Source: Pseudomonadota bacterium (lineage in GTDB: Bacteria; Myxococcota_A; UBA796; SXON01). Taken from it: DNA of 64,000 bases. Positions 33,627 to 41,905 of this stretch are shown one piece after another (position 1 is the first letter of the stretch; each line of letters opens with the position of its first letter). The notes under the pieces were generated by a model that was given only the letters and a program-made list of their open reading frames with translations, was not told the DNA's origin and ran no database searches. The position numbers and the translations under genes were made by a program. The DNA lies in contig JAUXQH010000161.1 in assembly GCA_030685065.1 (NCBI GenBank), positions 1 through 64,000 on the forward strand. Reading direction: 5' to 3'.

Positions 33627-35429
33627 TCACCCGCCGATGGGATCCGTCACCACCGGCACCTCTCCGTCCCGCACCGCCTCGAGGAACGGCCGGATGACCG
33701 ACGCGGCCTGGACGCTCTCGTGCAGGTAGCTGTGGTCGGCGATCTCCCACGCCGCCCCGTCCTCCCGCTGGATCTCGGCCCACTCGAGGAGCGCGCCGGT
33801 GGCGCCGTCCGCGAGGTTGGCGGAGAGCGGGCCGCTCCCGAACGAGACCCCATCGATGGGGAGCAGCTCGAGGCCCACGCCGGCGACACCCAGTGCGTGG
33901 GCGAGCGCGGCCGTGGAGGAGTTCGGGACGATCGCATCCTCGAACGCCATCAGGAGGAGAAGGTCGGGTCCCGGGGCGGCGGCGCGGCGCCGCGTGAGGG
34001 CGGCGGCGTGAACGAGCGGATCCCCGGCGTCGATCAGCGTCTGGACCATCGGGATGGTGCGCGTGAGATCATCCTCGTCCCAACCCGCGGGCGTCATCAC
34101 GGTGGCGATGATGCCGAAGCTGTCGGAGTCGATGACGATCTTCATCAAGCCCCCGCCCGGCACGATGAGGGTGCCCGCCTGCACGGCCGGGCTCCATGCG
34201 ATGAACTCGGGCCCCATGATGCCACCCAGGCTGGCACCCACATATTGGATGCGCGAGCCGTCGAGATCGGCCACGGTGTCCCCGTCCACATCCAAACCGA
34301 GCGTGACCGCGCGCACCACCTGGAGCTTGTCCCACGCCGACGCGCGGAAGTTGTCGCGCATCACCAGCGCGTTCAGGCTGGGCGGCGTGAGCGTGAACCC
34401 GAACAGCGCCATGATCTGCTCCAGATCGTCGTCGGCGATGCGCAGCGGATGGTCGCCGTGCTGCTGGGCGTCGACCGCCACCGTCGCGAACCCCTCGCTC
34501 GCGCTGAGCTGGGCCGTGAACTCGCACTGGCTCTTGCTCCCCCCCAGCCCGTGTCCGCACACGACCACCGGGTACGGCCCCGGCAGGCCCGCGGGGGGCA
34601 GCCAGACGCCGATGGGGAGCGGGTAGCTGGATTGGACCGCCACCGTCCCCTCGGGCACGATCCCGTCGCTGCCACGGTAATCGCCGACCGTGAGGCTACC
34701 GTTACACTCCCGCCAGCCGCCCTCGTCGACGCAGGAAAGCGGGGCATCGAGCTGGATCGCGCGCGACTCGACGTCCGCGGCGACGGCGGCGTCGACATCC
34801 TCGGCGGATTGGGTGGTGAACACCACCATGGCGCCCACCTCCTCGGGCGCCCACCCCAATGCGTCCAGGCCTTCGGCGTAGCGGTCCGCGAGGCGCAGGG
34901 ATGGATCGGTGAGGAGAGCGCGGAGCGCCGGGGACGGGGAGATGCAATCGTCGCTCCCCGGGTCGGTCCGGACGGCGAGCACGGCCCGCGCTCCGGGCGG
35001 CAGGGGCTGCCATGGGGTCACGGTGAGGGTGCGCCCGTTCTCGATCATGCTGATCGCGGCGTTCGGACGCGTCCATGCGCCATCCACCTGTACCAGCAAG
35101 GCGACATCGAGCTCCGCGGCGGGCGCCGGGAAGAACTGCATCACGAGCGCCGGGGTGAGCCCGAAGCCGTCGAGGGTGCCGAGCTGCTCGAGCAGGTTGC
35201 TGTACGTCTCGGGGAACTCGGCGAGCGCGGGATCCTCGGCGCGGAGCGACAGCCGGAGGCCGGTGGCGGTGCTTGCGTCGTCCACGGTCCAATGGTCGTC
35301 CGGGAACGTGTGGAACGCCTCGGCGGGGGCGTACTTGTACGCCACGTCCCCCTCGCAGAAGGGGACGGCGTCGACGAGGTTCTCGGGGGGGGCCGCGCAC
35401 GCGAGGAGGAAGAGCAGCATGGGCGGCAT
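33627..35429 (-). CDS. Lipase/alpha-beta hydrolase lipoprotein (virulence-factor-lipase-like)
   Basis: The 600-residue protein has a short lipoprotein signal (MPPMLLFLLAC). An N-terminal part of about 250 residues with Ig-like strands (PALVMQFFPAPAAELDVALLV, then PLPPGARAVLAVRT) resembles the N-terminal domain of VolA-type bacterial lipases. The hydrolase part shows PYPVVVCGHGLGGSKSQ for the oxyanion region, DAQQHGDHP, and the nucleophile motif YVGASLGGIMG with the catalytic Ser, then LMAFEDAIVP and DHSYLHESVQ for the acid and His. It should be exposed at the cell surface and release fatty acids from lipids or esters. Start ATG 35429; ATG 35420 is an alternative. Confidence 0.82.
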   Translation of the reverse strand: MPPMLLFLLACAAPPENLVDAVPFCEGDVAYKYAPAEAFHTFPDDHWTVDDASTATGLRLSLRAEDPALAEFPETYSNLLEQLGTLDGFGLTPALVMQFFPAPAAELDVALLVQVDGAWTRPNAAISMIENGRTLTVTPWQPLPPGARAVLAVRTDPGSDDCISPSPALRALLTDPSLRLADRYAEGLDALGWAPEEVGAMVVFTTQSAEDVDAAVAADVESRAIQLDAPLSCVDEGGWRECNGSLTVGDYRGSDGIVPEGTVAVQSSYPLPIGVWLPPAGLPGPYPVVVCGHGLGGSKSQCEFTAQLSASEGFATVAVDAQQHGDHPLRIADDDLEQIMALFGFTLTPPSLNALVMRDNFRASAWDKLQVVRAVTLGLDVDGDTVADLDGSRIQYVGASLGGIMGPEFIAWSPAVQAGTLIVPGGGLMKIVIDSDSFGIIATVMTPAGWDEDDLTRTIPMVQTLIDAGDPLVHAAALTRRRAAAPGPDLLLLMAFEDAIVPNSSTAALAHALGVAGVGLELLPIDGVSFGSGPLSANLADGATGALLEWAEIQREDGAAWEIADHSYLHESVQAASVIRPFLEAVRDGEVPVVTDPIGG

Positions 35430-35684
35430 GGTAGGCGATCCGCGGGGCGAGCGGTGGCCGAGATCGCGAGTGGACGTCGGGGCGGCGGGCGGCTACCGTC
35501 GTCGGGCAAAAGGTGTGTCTTGAAGAGCTGGATGCAGGCCCTCCGAACCCTCGGTTGACGCGAGGACACCCCCGCCCGTAGCTCGGGTGGGTGGCCCTCG
35601 TTCGTCCCCGCGCCCTCGCGCTTCTCCGAGCGCGTGGCGCGCCGTGTCGCCCTGCATCGCCCCGCTTCGGGGCTCGGATTCCCC

Positions 35685-36140
35685 ATGCCACGCACGCTTC
35701 CACGTGCGCTCCGTCTGCCGCTCCACGCGGTGGCCGGACGCAACGATCTCGCCCGCCATGTCGCCCGCACCCTCCAGCCGCGCGGGGCCGATCTCTCCCG
35801 CGCCATCCACGCCTACGCGTTCAAGAACGACGAGCGCGACTTCGCCTGCGCGCTGCTCACGCGCCACACCCGCCTCTGGCTGTTCCGCGCGCACCAGGGG
35901 GCGGCCTGCGGCGACTTCCTGCTGGTGGACCTGTCCTGCACCAACATCGTGAGGCGAGTGGTGTTCGTAATCGATCTGAAGCAGGGGAGGCCGGTACGGG
36001 AGGGCGGCACGGCCGGCTACCAGATGCGTCACGCGGAGCAGGGCGTGGCGGAGCTCGCCGCCTTGGGTGTGGTGGCGCCGGAGGCGGCCTACACCGTGCT
36101 CACCGGGGGAGGGGCGGAGCTCCTGGTTGCCTTCGGTTGA
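35685..36140 (+). CDS. Uncharacterised small protein
   Basis: ATG 35685 gives 151 residues; the 17 residues upstream in frame look untranslated. There is no signal peptide. The centre reads AYAFKNDERDFACALLTRHTRLWLF and VVFVIDLKQG, a Glu-Arg-Asp stretch followed by a D-x-K strand that loosely recalls PD-(D/E)xK nucleases. The match is too weak to claim. The end, PEAAYTVLTGGGAELLVAFG, looks like a normal terminal strand. I do not know the function. It stands alone, divergent from the lipase gene. Confidence 0.6.
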   Translation: MPRTLPRALRLPLHAVAGRNDLARHVARTLQPRGADLSRAIHAYAFKNDERDFACALLTRHTRLWLFRAHQGAACGDFLLVDLSCTNIVRRVVFVIDLKQGRPVREGGTAGYQMRHAEQGVAELAALGVVAPEAAYTVLTGGGAELLVAFG

Positions 36141-36698
36141 CAGAACCTGGGCGTGACTTGGGCGCGCCCCCGGCGAAGCGCCGGGGCCGGCGCCTTCCGG
36201 GCTCGGCGCGAGCGCCTCGGTTCGCCGGCGAGCGCTTCCCCTCGTGGTGGAGCCCCGGCGGGGCCGGCGGAACCGGCCGCGCGGGGCGCGGCCGCCCTCC
36301 AGTCGCCTCGCGCAGCGGCGTGAACGCGCGGATCCACACGACAGAGGTCGCCTCGCGACCGGCCGAGGCCCGACCTCTGTCCGGTCGCCCCCCTCGTCGC
36401 CTCGTTCGCACGCGCACGTGCCGCCAGCGTCCACCATCAAGCCTACCGGACGCCGAAGGAGGTACCACACAATCCCCCCAGTGTGTCACGGCGGCCCCTG
36501 GCTCCCCCTCCCCGTCATGGCCCCGGGGGCGTCGAGCACCACGCTCCACGTGCCCGCGGACACGCCCGCGCGTTGGGCGCAGCTCGCGGTGGCCCGGCGA
36601 ACGAGCCCGTCGAGCTAGAACTCGGGAATGCCGGCGAGCGGAGCGGCGAGAGCGGGCGCCACGAGGGGGAGGAAGTGCATGCCCGTCGCCTATTCCGT
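36141..36698. other. Gene-free interval with a long hairpin
   Basis: No intact gene is supported in this 558-base stretch. It contains the hairpin listed at 36340-36381 and a 33-residue frame at 36517-36618 that vaguely resembles the start of a ribbon-helix-helix antitoxin. The first part is repeat-like GC-rich sequence with many ggcgc and ccgg words. Confidence 0.5.
36340..36381. repeat. Composite hairpin
   Basis: Arms gacagaggtcg (36340-36350) and cgacctctgtc (36371-36381) pair perfectly over 11 bases, and the loop contains a further 5-base stem (cctcg/cgagg). It lies 200 bases downstream of the gene ending at 36140, too far for a simple terminator. Confidence 0.6.
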
Positions 36699-37016
36699 TC
36701 AGAGCCCGATGTGCGGCACGGTCGTCGCGATGCGCGCCGACTCGAACCACAGCAGGGCACCTACCAATGCCAAGATCGCCACCACGATTCGCGCGGCGCG
36801 TGACGCCGGCGAGGCCTCCGCCCATCGGGGCGAGGGCCAGAGGAGCGCCGAGAGCCCAAGCAGCGAGAGCGTCAGGCCGGACCAGGGGTGGCCCGGTGGC
36901 CAGCGATCGCGCTCCAGCGCGCCGGAGTAGACCCAGAGGACGAGGCCGAGCAGGACGATCCCGACGGCGCGTTCGACGGGGGCGGAGCTTCGGGGAGGAG
37001 GGGGACCGCGGGACAC
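36699..37016 (-). CDS. Small membrane protein with three transmembrane segments
   Basis: GTG 37016 gives 105 residues. Hydrophobic segments are AVGIVLLGLVLWVYSGAL, LTLSLLGLSALLW and IVVAILALVGALLWF, separated by short charged loops (ERDRWPPGHPW and PSPRWAEASPASRAAR). The frame stays open further upstream, but that part is Arg/Gly-rich and would run into the divergent lipoprotein gene, so I exclude it. Family and function are unknown. Confidence 0.6.
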   Translation of the reverse strand: MSRGPPPPRSSAPVERAVGIVLLGLVLWVYSGALERDRWPPGHPWSGLTLSLLGLSALLWPSPRWAEASPASRAARIVVAILALVGALLWFESARIATTVPHIGL

Positions 37017-37119
37017 GTGGCGACCATAGCTGACTTCGCGTCCCCCGGGGAAGCCGCGGCCTCCGACCCGCCGCCCCGCCCCCGACCCCATCCGGTTAGC
37101 CCACGCGTGGAGGCCCACC

Positions 37120-37968
37120 ATGCGCATGTCTACTTCACGCCGGACCCATCTGCTGGCGGGAATGCTCGCCCTGGGCACGGCCCTGGCCGGATGCACCGGC
37201 AAGGCCGAGGACACCGGTCCGGTCGACACGGGGCCGGCGCCCGAGCCCGATCCCTACACGGTCTCCGCCGGGCTGCCGGCGTCCACCGGCGCCTGGGACG
37301 GCCAGTTCAACTACAGCCGGGTCCACCCGTACTCGTACGGGGAGAAGGGCCCGCACCTCGAGGTCGAGCGCCTCACCGCGTCGGCCTCGTTCTTCGCGCC
37401 CGCGAGCTGGGGCGCGTTCGACGTGATGCAGGACGAGGGCTGCTGGGCCGACGCATGGGCGCCGGGGTGGACGGAGTTCGTGGAGATCGGGGAGTCGCTC
37501 CCAGTCCAGGTGGGCGCCGAAACCGTCGAGTTCCTCCCCACGACCGGCAGCGACGGCGTGCTGTACGCCTGGACCGCGGAGATTCCCGCGCAGGACTGGG
37601 CCATCCTCCCCGGGACCACGCTCGGGGTCGACGGCGTCGACACCACCGTGATCGTGCCCGAGCCCCTCGTGATCGACCAGCTCGCGAACATGTGGGTCGC
37701 GTACTTCGAGGCCGGCACGCTCACGATGGAGTGGGAGCCGCCCACGATCGGGGACACCTGGATCCACGTCCTTCGGCGGAACGCCGAGGGCGGGTACACC
37801 CGCTGCCACGTCCGGGACGACGGCGCGGTGACGATCCAATTCGGATCGGTGCCGGACGAGGGCGACAACCGGGTGTCCATCTCGCGCGTCTCCTCCGCGG
37901 AGGTGGAGCTCCCGACGTTCGGCCGGATCTCCGCCTACGCCGAGGATCTCGTGCGGCTCGACCCCTGA
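37120..37968 (+). CDS. Lipoprotein of unknown function
   Basis: The 282-residue protein has a well-formed lipoprotein signal with a basic N-region: MRMSTSRRTHLLAGMLALGTALAGC. A short tether (EDTGPVDTGPAPEPDP) follows, then a beta-rich domain of about 235 residues with aromatic strands such as GQFNYSRVHPYSYGEKGPHLEVERL, GCWADAWAPGW and MEWEPPTIGDTWIHVLRR. It contains two Cys after the lipobox that might pair. It resembles no family I know. It should sit in the envelope, and is convergent with the ammonia-lyase-like gene 25 bases away. Confidence 0.72.
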   Translation: MRMSTSRRTHLLAGMLALGTALAGCTGKAEDTGPVDTGPAPEPDPYTVSAGLPASTGAWDGQFNYSRVHPYSYGEKGPHLEVERLTASASFFAPASWGAFDVMQDEGCWADAWAPGWTEFVEIGESLPVQVGAETVEFLPTTGSDGVLYAWTAEIPAQDWAILPGTTLGVDGVDTTVIVPEPLVIDQLANMWVAYFEAGTLTMEWEPPTIGDTWIHVLRRNAEGGYTRCHVRDDGAVTIQFGSVPDEGDNRVSISRVSSAEVELPTFGRISAYAEDLVRLDP

Positions 37969-37993
37969 GAGGCTGAGCGGGACGGGGAGAGAC

Positions 37994-39520
37994 CTACCAG
38001 GCCTCGCCCCCCTTCCCCGACAGCCCGCCGCTCCGAACCAACGTGCCCACCGCGCCCAACACGGGATGGAGGATCTGGTCGTCCTCCCAATACGGCGTGA
38101 CCGCGCGCACCGCCTGCCGCGCGGCCTCGACGCCCGGCGCGATCACGGCCGGCGGCCCCTCGGTCCGCACCCCGTCCGGGAACGAGAGGCCGCGCCGGCG
38201 GAAGTCCAACGCCTGGGCGGCCAGCAGCGCCTCGATGCCGACGATCTCGCTGATGCACTCCAACACCCGCAGCGTGAGGCGCCCGGCGATGGGGCCCATG
38301 CTGACGTGATCCTCGTGGTGTTGCACGGTGGGGATCGTGTCGACGCACGCGGGATGACACAGGCCCTTGCACTCGCTCGCGAGCGACGCGGCGGTGTATT
38401 GGGCGAGCATGAAGCCGGAGTTCAATCCGGTGCCCTCGACGAGGAAGCTGGGGAGATCCCCTGTCAACGAGCCGCTGGTCAAGCGATAGGTGCGGCGCTC
38501 GGATTGGGTGGCGGCCTGGGTGAGCGCGATGCGCAGCACGTCGCACGCGAGGGCCACCGGCGCGCCGTGGAAGTTGCCGGCCTCGACGACGCCCTCGCCG
38601 TCGATCCAGAGCGGGTTGTCACACGCGCCGTTGAGCTCACGCAGCACCAGGTCCCGCGCGAAGCCCAGGGCGTCCCGGGCGGCGCCGAGCACGGCGGGGG
38701 CGGCGCGGATGGAGAACGCGTCGGGGGAGCGGCTCGGGACGGCGAGCGTGCTGCCGGCGAGGCGGTTCTTGAGGCGGCTCGCCACGAGGGTGGCGCTGCC
38801 GTGGCCGCGCGCGTCGATCGCGTGGAGCGAGAGGCAGCGCGTATCGGCGCGCAGGGCCTCCATCGTCATGGCGCAGGCGACCTCCATCGCGTCGAGGATG
38901 CGCTCGGCGCGGTGCACGGCGATCGCGGCGAGCGCGCTCGTGAGCGTGGCGCCGTTGATGAGGGAGAGGGCTTCTTTGTGGGTGGGCGCAAACGCGGGGA
39001 GGTCGTAGGCCGCGGAGGCGTCGCTCTCGGCGAGGGTGCCGTCCGGGAGGCGCACGGCCCCGCCGAGGCCGCAGAGCACCCGGGCCACGTGCGCGAGCGG
39101 CGCGAGATCCCCCGCGGCGCCGACCGAGCCCTGGGAGGGCACGACGGGGGTGATGCCGCGGTTCAGCAGGTCCAGGAGCGCCTCGACGAGCGCGGGCCGC
39201 ACCCCCGAGTAGCCGGTGGCGAACACGTTGGCGCGGCAGACGATGAGGGCGCGCACGATCGGCGTGGGGAGCGGATCTCCGACGCCGGCGCAGTGGCCGA
39301 GGATGAAGGTGGAGACCAGGTCGCCGTCGGGGGCGAGGGCCTCCCCGACGAGGTAGCGGCGCTTCTGCTCGAGCACGCTCGGAAGCTCGGCGTACGCCGC
39401 GGCGGAGCGCTCCATGCGCTGACGCGCATCCCCCGCGAGGTGGACACGCGCGCCGTGCGCGACCGCGGCGACATGGTCGGGGGTGAGGGCCTGGCCGTTG
39501 AGGATGACGACGGTGCTCAC
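37994..39520 (-). CDS. Ammonia-lyase-like paralogue lacking the MIO serine
   Basis: A 508-residue member of the aromatic amino-acid ammonia-lyase fold, starting at GTG 39520, which overlaps the stop of the upstream paralogue as GTGA. Family blocks are clear (ALSLINGATLTS with Asn189, FHGAPVAL, HEDHVSM). However, the MIO-forming tripeptide, normally Ala-Ser-Gly, reads Ala135-Ala136-Gly137. The N-terminal YGVNTGFG loop with the catalytic Tyr is replaced by unrelated sequence (about 46-70), and the second key Tyr is Phe269 in DAFSIR. Without the Ser the MIO cofactor cannot form in the usual way, so the protein is probably inactive alone or works differently. Lyases of this family are tetramers with shared active sites, so a structural or regulatory partner of the coupled paralogue is plausible. 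Confidence 0.86.
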   Translation of the reverse strand: MSTVVILNGQALTPDHVAAVAHGARVHLAGDARQRMERSAAAYAELPSVLEQKRRYLVGEALAPDGDLVSTFILGHCAGVGDPLPTPIVRALIVCRANVFATGYSGVRPALVEALLDLLNRGITPVVPSQGSVGAAGDLAPLAHVARVLCGLGGAVRLPDGTLAESDASAAYDLPAFAPTHKEALSLINGATLTSALAAIAVHRAERILDAMEVACAMTMEALRADTRCLSLHAIDARGHGSATLVASRLKNRLAGSTLAVPSRSPDAFSIRAAPAVLGAARDALGFARDLVLRELNGACDNPLWIDGEGVVEAGNFHGAPVALACDVLRIALTQAATQSERRTYRLTSGSLTGDLPSFLVEGTGLNSGFMLAQYTAASLASECKGLCHPACVDTIPTVQHHEDHVSMGPIAGRLTLRVLECISEIVGIEALLAAQALDFRRRGLSFPDGVRTEGPPAVIAPGVEAARQAVRAVTPYWEDDQILHPVLGAVGTLVRSGGLSGKGGEAW

Positions 39521-41067
39521 AGGCCCTCCAGCTGGCCGTCGGCGATGAGCCGCGCGACGGCTTCGATCTGCTCGGCGGGCACGCGGGTGCCCTCGAGCGC
39601 GGCCTCGACGCGCTCCAACGCCACCGACGCGCCGGCCCCGAGGGTGACCGGGGCCCCGGTCGAGGACGGCTCTCCCAGGCGGAAGCGGAGCGCGCGCGCG
39701 GCGCACAACAGCTCGATGGCGACGACGCGGCGGCTGTTCTCGACGGTCTCGCGGAGGCGCCAGGCGGCCGTGGTGCTCATGGCGACGTGGTCCTCCTGGT
39801 CCTCGCAGGTGGGGATCGAGTCCATCGTGGAGGGCCAGCCGAGCGCCTTGTTCTCCGACACCAGGGCGGCGGCGGTGGTCTGCGGGACCATCATGCCGAG
39901 CCCGGGGCGATCCGCGCCGACGAGGGCGGGCGGGAGGCGCACCGAGAGCGAGCCGGTGGTGAGGCGGAACAGGCGGCGCTCGGAGAGGGAGCCGATCTCG
40001 GCGACGGCGATGCGCATCGCGTCCGCGGCCATGCCGACGGGCTCTCCGTGGAACAACCCGGCGGAGAACGCGTGATCGGGGCCCTCCTCGTCCATCAGCA
40101 TCACGGGGTTGTCGGTGACCGCGTTGATCTCGACCGCCACCTGGGAGCGACCGAACGCGAGCGTGTCGCGACAGGCGCCGAGCACGACGGGGGTGCACCG
40201 CAGCGAGTAGGCGTCCTGCACCTTGCCCGGCAGCGAGTTCACCAGGGAGGAGCCCTCCAGGAGCCTCAGCAGGCGCGCCGCGGAGGCCACCGCGCCCGGG
40301 TAGGGGCGGAGCGCGTGGACCGCGGGGTGGAACGCGCGGGTGACGCCGCGCAGGCCCTCGATGCTCATCGCGGCGGCGACCTCGGCCGCGCGCAGGAGCA
40401 CGTCGGCGTCGTGGGCGGCGAGGGCGGTGATCGCCGTGGTGAGCTGGGCGCCGTTGGTGATGGCGAGGCCATCCTTGGCGGCCGGGGCGAGCGTCGGGAT
40501 GCCGGCGCGGCGCATGGCGTCGGGCCCGGAGAGCTTGAGCCCGCCATGCTCGGCCTCTCCGCCCTCGCCGAAGAGCACGAGCCCGAGGTGCGAGAGCGGC
40601 GCGAGGTCTCCGCTGGAGCCGCACGAGCCCTGGCGCGGCACCACCGGGATGACGCCGGCCGCGAGCATCGTGAGGAGCGTCTCGACGAGGGCGGGGCGGC
40701 AACCGCTGGCGCCGTGCGCGAGCGCGTTGGCGCGCAGCAGCATCATCGCGCGCACGACCTCCGCCGGGGCCGGGGGGCCGACGCCGGCGGCGTGGGAGCG
40801 GATGAGGTTGCGGGAGAGGGCGGCGGTGCTCTCGGGCGGGATGCGCACCCGCGCGAGCGACCCGAACCCGGTGTTGACGCCGTAGATGGGCGCGTCACCG
40901 TAGGTGACGGCCTGCACCCAGGCCAGCGAGCGCTCCATGCGCGCGCGGGCGTCGGCAGCGAGCGCCACCGTCGCGCCCTGGCGCGCGACCGCGATCAGCG
41001 TGTCGACGGTGAGCGAGCGCCCATCGAGCACGATGGGCTCGCCGGGCTCCTGACGCGCGGCGCTCAC
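39517..41067 (-). CDS. hutH: Histidine ammonia-lyase-type MIO enzyme
   Basis: The 516-residue protein starts at GTG 41067, overlapping the stop of the lipoprotein gene as GTGA (ATG 41082 is an alternative). It carries the catalytic Tyr in YGVNTGFG (62-69), a Ser-Ser-Gly MIO triplet at 151-153 inside GSCGSSGDLAP, NGAQLTT, QDAYSLRC, FHGEPVG and QEDHVAM. The selectivity position reads Ser-His92 (RSHAAGVG), as in histidine ammonia-lyases, so it should convert histidine to urocanate and ammonia. No other hut genes are near; instead it lies between a lipoprotein gene and an MIO-less paralogue. Relatedness to tyrosine or phenylalanine aminomutases cannot be excluded. Confidence 0.83.
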   Translation of the reverse strand: MSAARQEPGEPIVLDGRSLTVDTLIAVARQGATVALAADARARMERSLAWVQAVTYGDAPIYGVNTGFGSLARVRIPPESTAALSRNLIRSHAAGVGPPAPAEVVRAMMLLRANALAHGASGCRPALVETLLTMLAAGVIPVVPRQGSCGSSGDLAPLSHLGLVLFGEGGEAEHGGLKLSGPDAMRRAGIPTLAPAAKDGLAITNGAQLTTAITALAAHDADVLLRAAEVAAAMSIEGLRGVTRAFHPAVHALRPYPGAVASAARLLRLLEGSSLVNSLPGKVQDAYSLRCTPVVLGACRDTLAFGRSQVAVEINAVTDNPVMLMDEEGPDHAFSAGLFHGEPVGMAADAMRIAVAEIGSLSERRLFRLTTGSLSVRLPPALVGADRPGLGMMVPQTTAAALVSENKALGWPSTMDSIPTCEDQEDHVAMSTTAAWRLRETVENSRRVVAIELLCAARALRFRLGEPSSTGAPVTLGAGASVALERVEAALEGTRVPAEQIEAVARLIADGQLEGL

Positions 41068-41807
41068 GGGATGGTCTCCCATACGTCCTCCGGGCCCGCC
41101 ACGAGCGTGGTGCCGTCGATCCGGAACCAGCTCCGGAAGCCCCCGGTGCCGTTCTGCCCGTGCACGAGCACGTCCAGGACACCGTCCCCATCTCGGTCCA
41201 CCGGGGGGACCACCATCGGCACCGCGCACGTGCGCGTGGCCCCCGTGAGGAGGACGGCCGAAAGGAGGACCTCCCCCTTGCTGTCGAGCAGCCCGACGGC
41301 CGCCTTGCAGTTCTCGCCCTTCCGCACGTCCGCCGGACCGGCGTACGCGCCCGCTCCCACCTCGTCCCCGGTCGCCGTGACGATGTAGATGGGCGGCGCC
41401 TTGTCCTGGCGCACCTTGACCACGCTCCGGACGTAGACCCCGCCCGACTTCGCGGCGTCGGGCGCGGCCGCGCCGGCGACCAGGGGCGCCGTGTCCGCCG
41501 GGACGAGCAGCCCCTTCATGCGGAACCCGGCGCTCTCCACCATCGCCGCCGCCACGGGCGGAGCCTTGGCGGGCGCGGGGACGTCGCGGTCGACGATCCA
41601 GAGCGGTCCGGCCTCCCCGAGCAGCACGGTGCCTGCCGCTCCGGCGGTCGGGACGCGAAGCTGCGTGCCGCCGGTGCCCCACACGCGCACGGGCTCGGCG
41701 CGCGACCCCTTCGCGATGGCGTTCGGACCGGAGCGGTACACGCCGAGCGAGGCGGGCTCGCGCTGACACGCGACGAGGAGCAGGAGGGACAACATCGCCT
41801 CGCGCAT
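41064..41807 (-). CDS. Lipoprotein coupled to the ammonia-lyase genes
   Basis: From ATG 41807 the signal is MREAMLSLLLLVAC; ATG 41795 would also give a lipoprotein. The 247-residue product is beta-rich and contains VDRDGDGVLDVLVHG, a calcium-binding FG-GAP-like segment, near residue 213. Two Cys (ENCKAAV and TRTCAVP) may pair. I see no enzymatic motif. Its stop overlaps the start of the next gene, so it is the first gene of a three-gene unit with the two lyase paralogues. Why an envelope lipoprotein is coupled to cytoplasmic lyases is not clear. Confidence 0.75.
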   Translation of the reverse strand: MREAMLSLLLLVACQREPASLGVYRSGPNAIAKGSRAEPVRVWGTGGTQLRVPTAGAAGTVLLGEAGPLWIVDRDVPAPAKAPPVAAAMVESAGFRMKGLLVPADTAPLVAGAAAPDAAKSGGVYVRSVVKVRQDKAPPIYIVTATGDEVGAGAYAGPADVRKGENCKAAVGLLDSKGEVLLSAVLLTGATRTCAVPMVVPPVDRDGDGVLDVLVHGQNGTGGFRSWFRIDGTTLVAGPEDVWETIP

Positions 41808-41845
41808 AACCCCGCACGACGCCGGCGCGGGCCCCTCAACGAGCA

Positions 41846-41885
41846 CGGCCCCCGCTCCAGGAGGAAACTCCGGAGGCGGGGGCCG
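41846..41885 (-). terminator. Hairpin between two leftward units
   Basis: Perfect 10-base arms, cggcccccgc (41846-41855) and gcgggggccg (41876-41885), enclose 20 bases. It lies 20 bases beyond the stop at 41906 and just upstream of the next leftward gene, so it probably ends the transcript from 43120. No T-run is present. Confidence 0.6.
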
Positions 41886-41905
41886 CGCGAATCGTCGCGA
41901 AGGCG

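Noticed and set aside
36517-36618. 33-residue frame resembling the start of a ribbon-helix-helix antitoxin (SSTTLHVPADTPARW)
   Set aside because: Too short, no toxin nearby, and the resemblance rests on a few residues; kept only as a remark on the gene-free interval.
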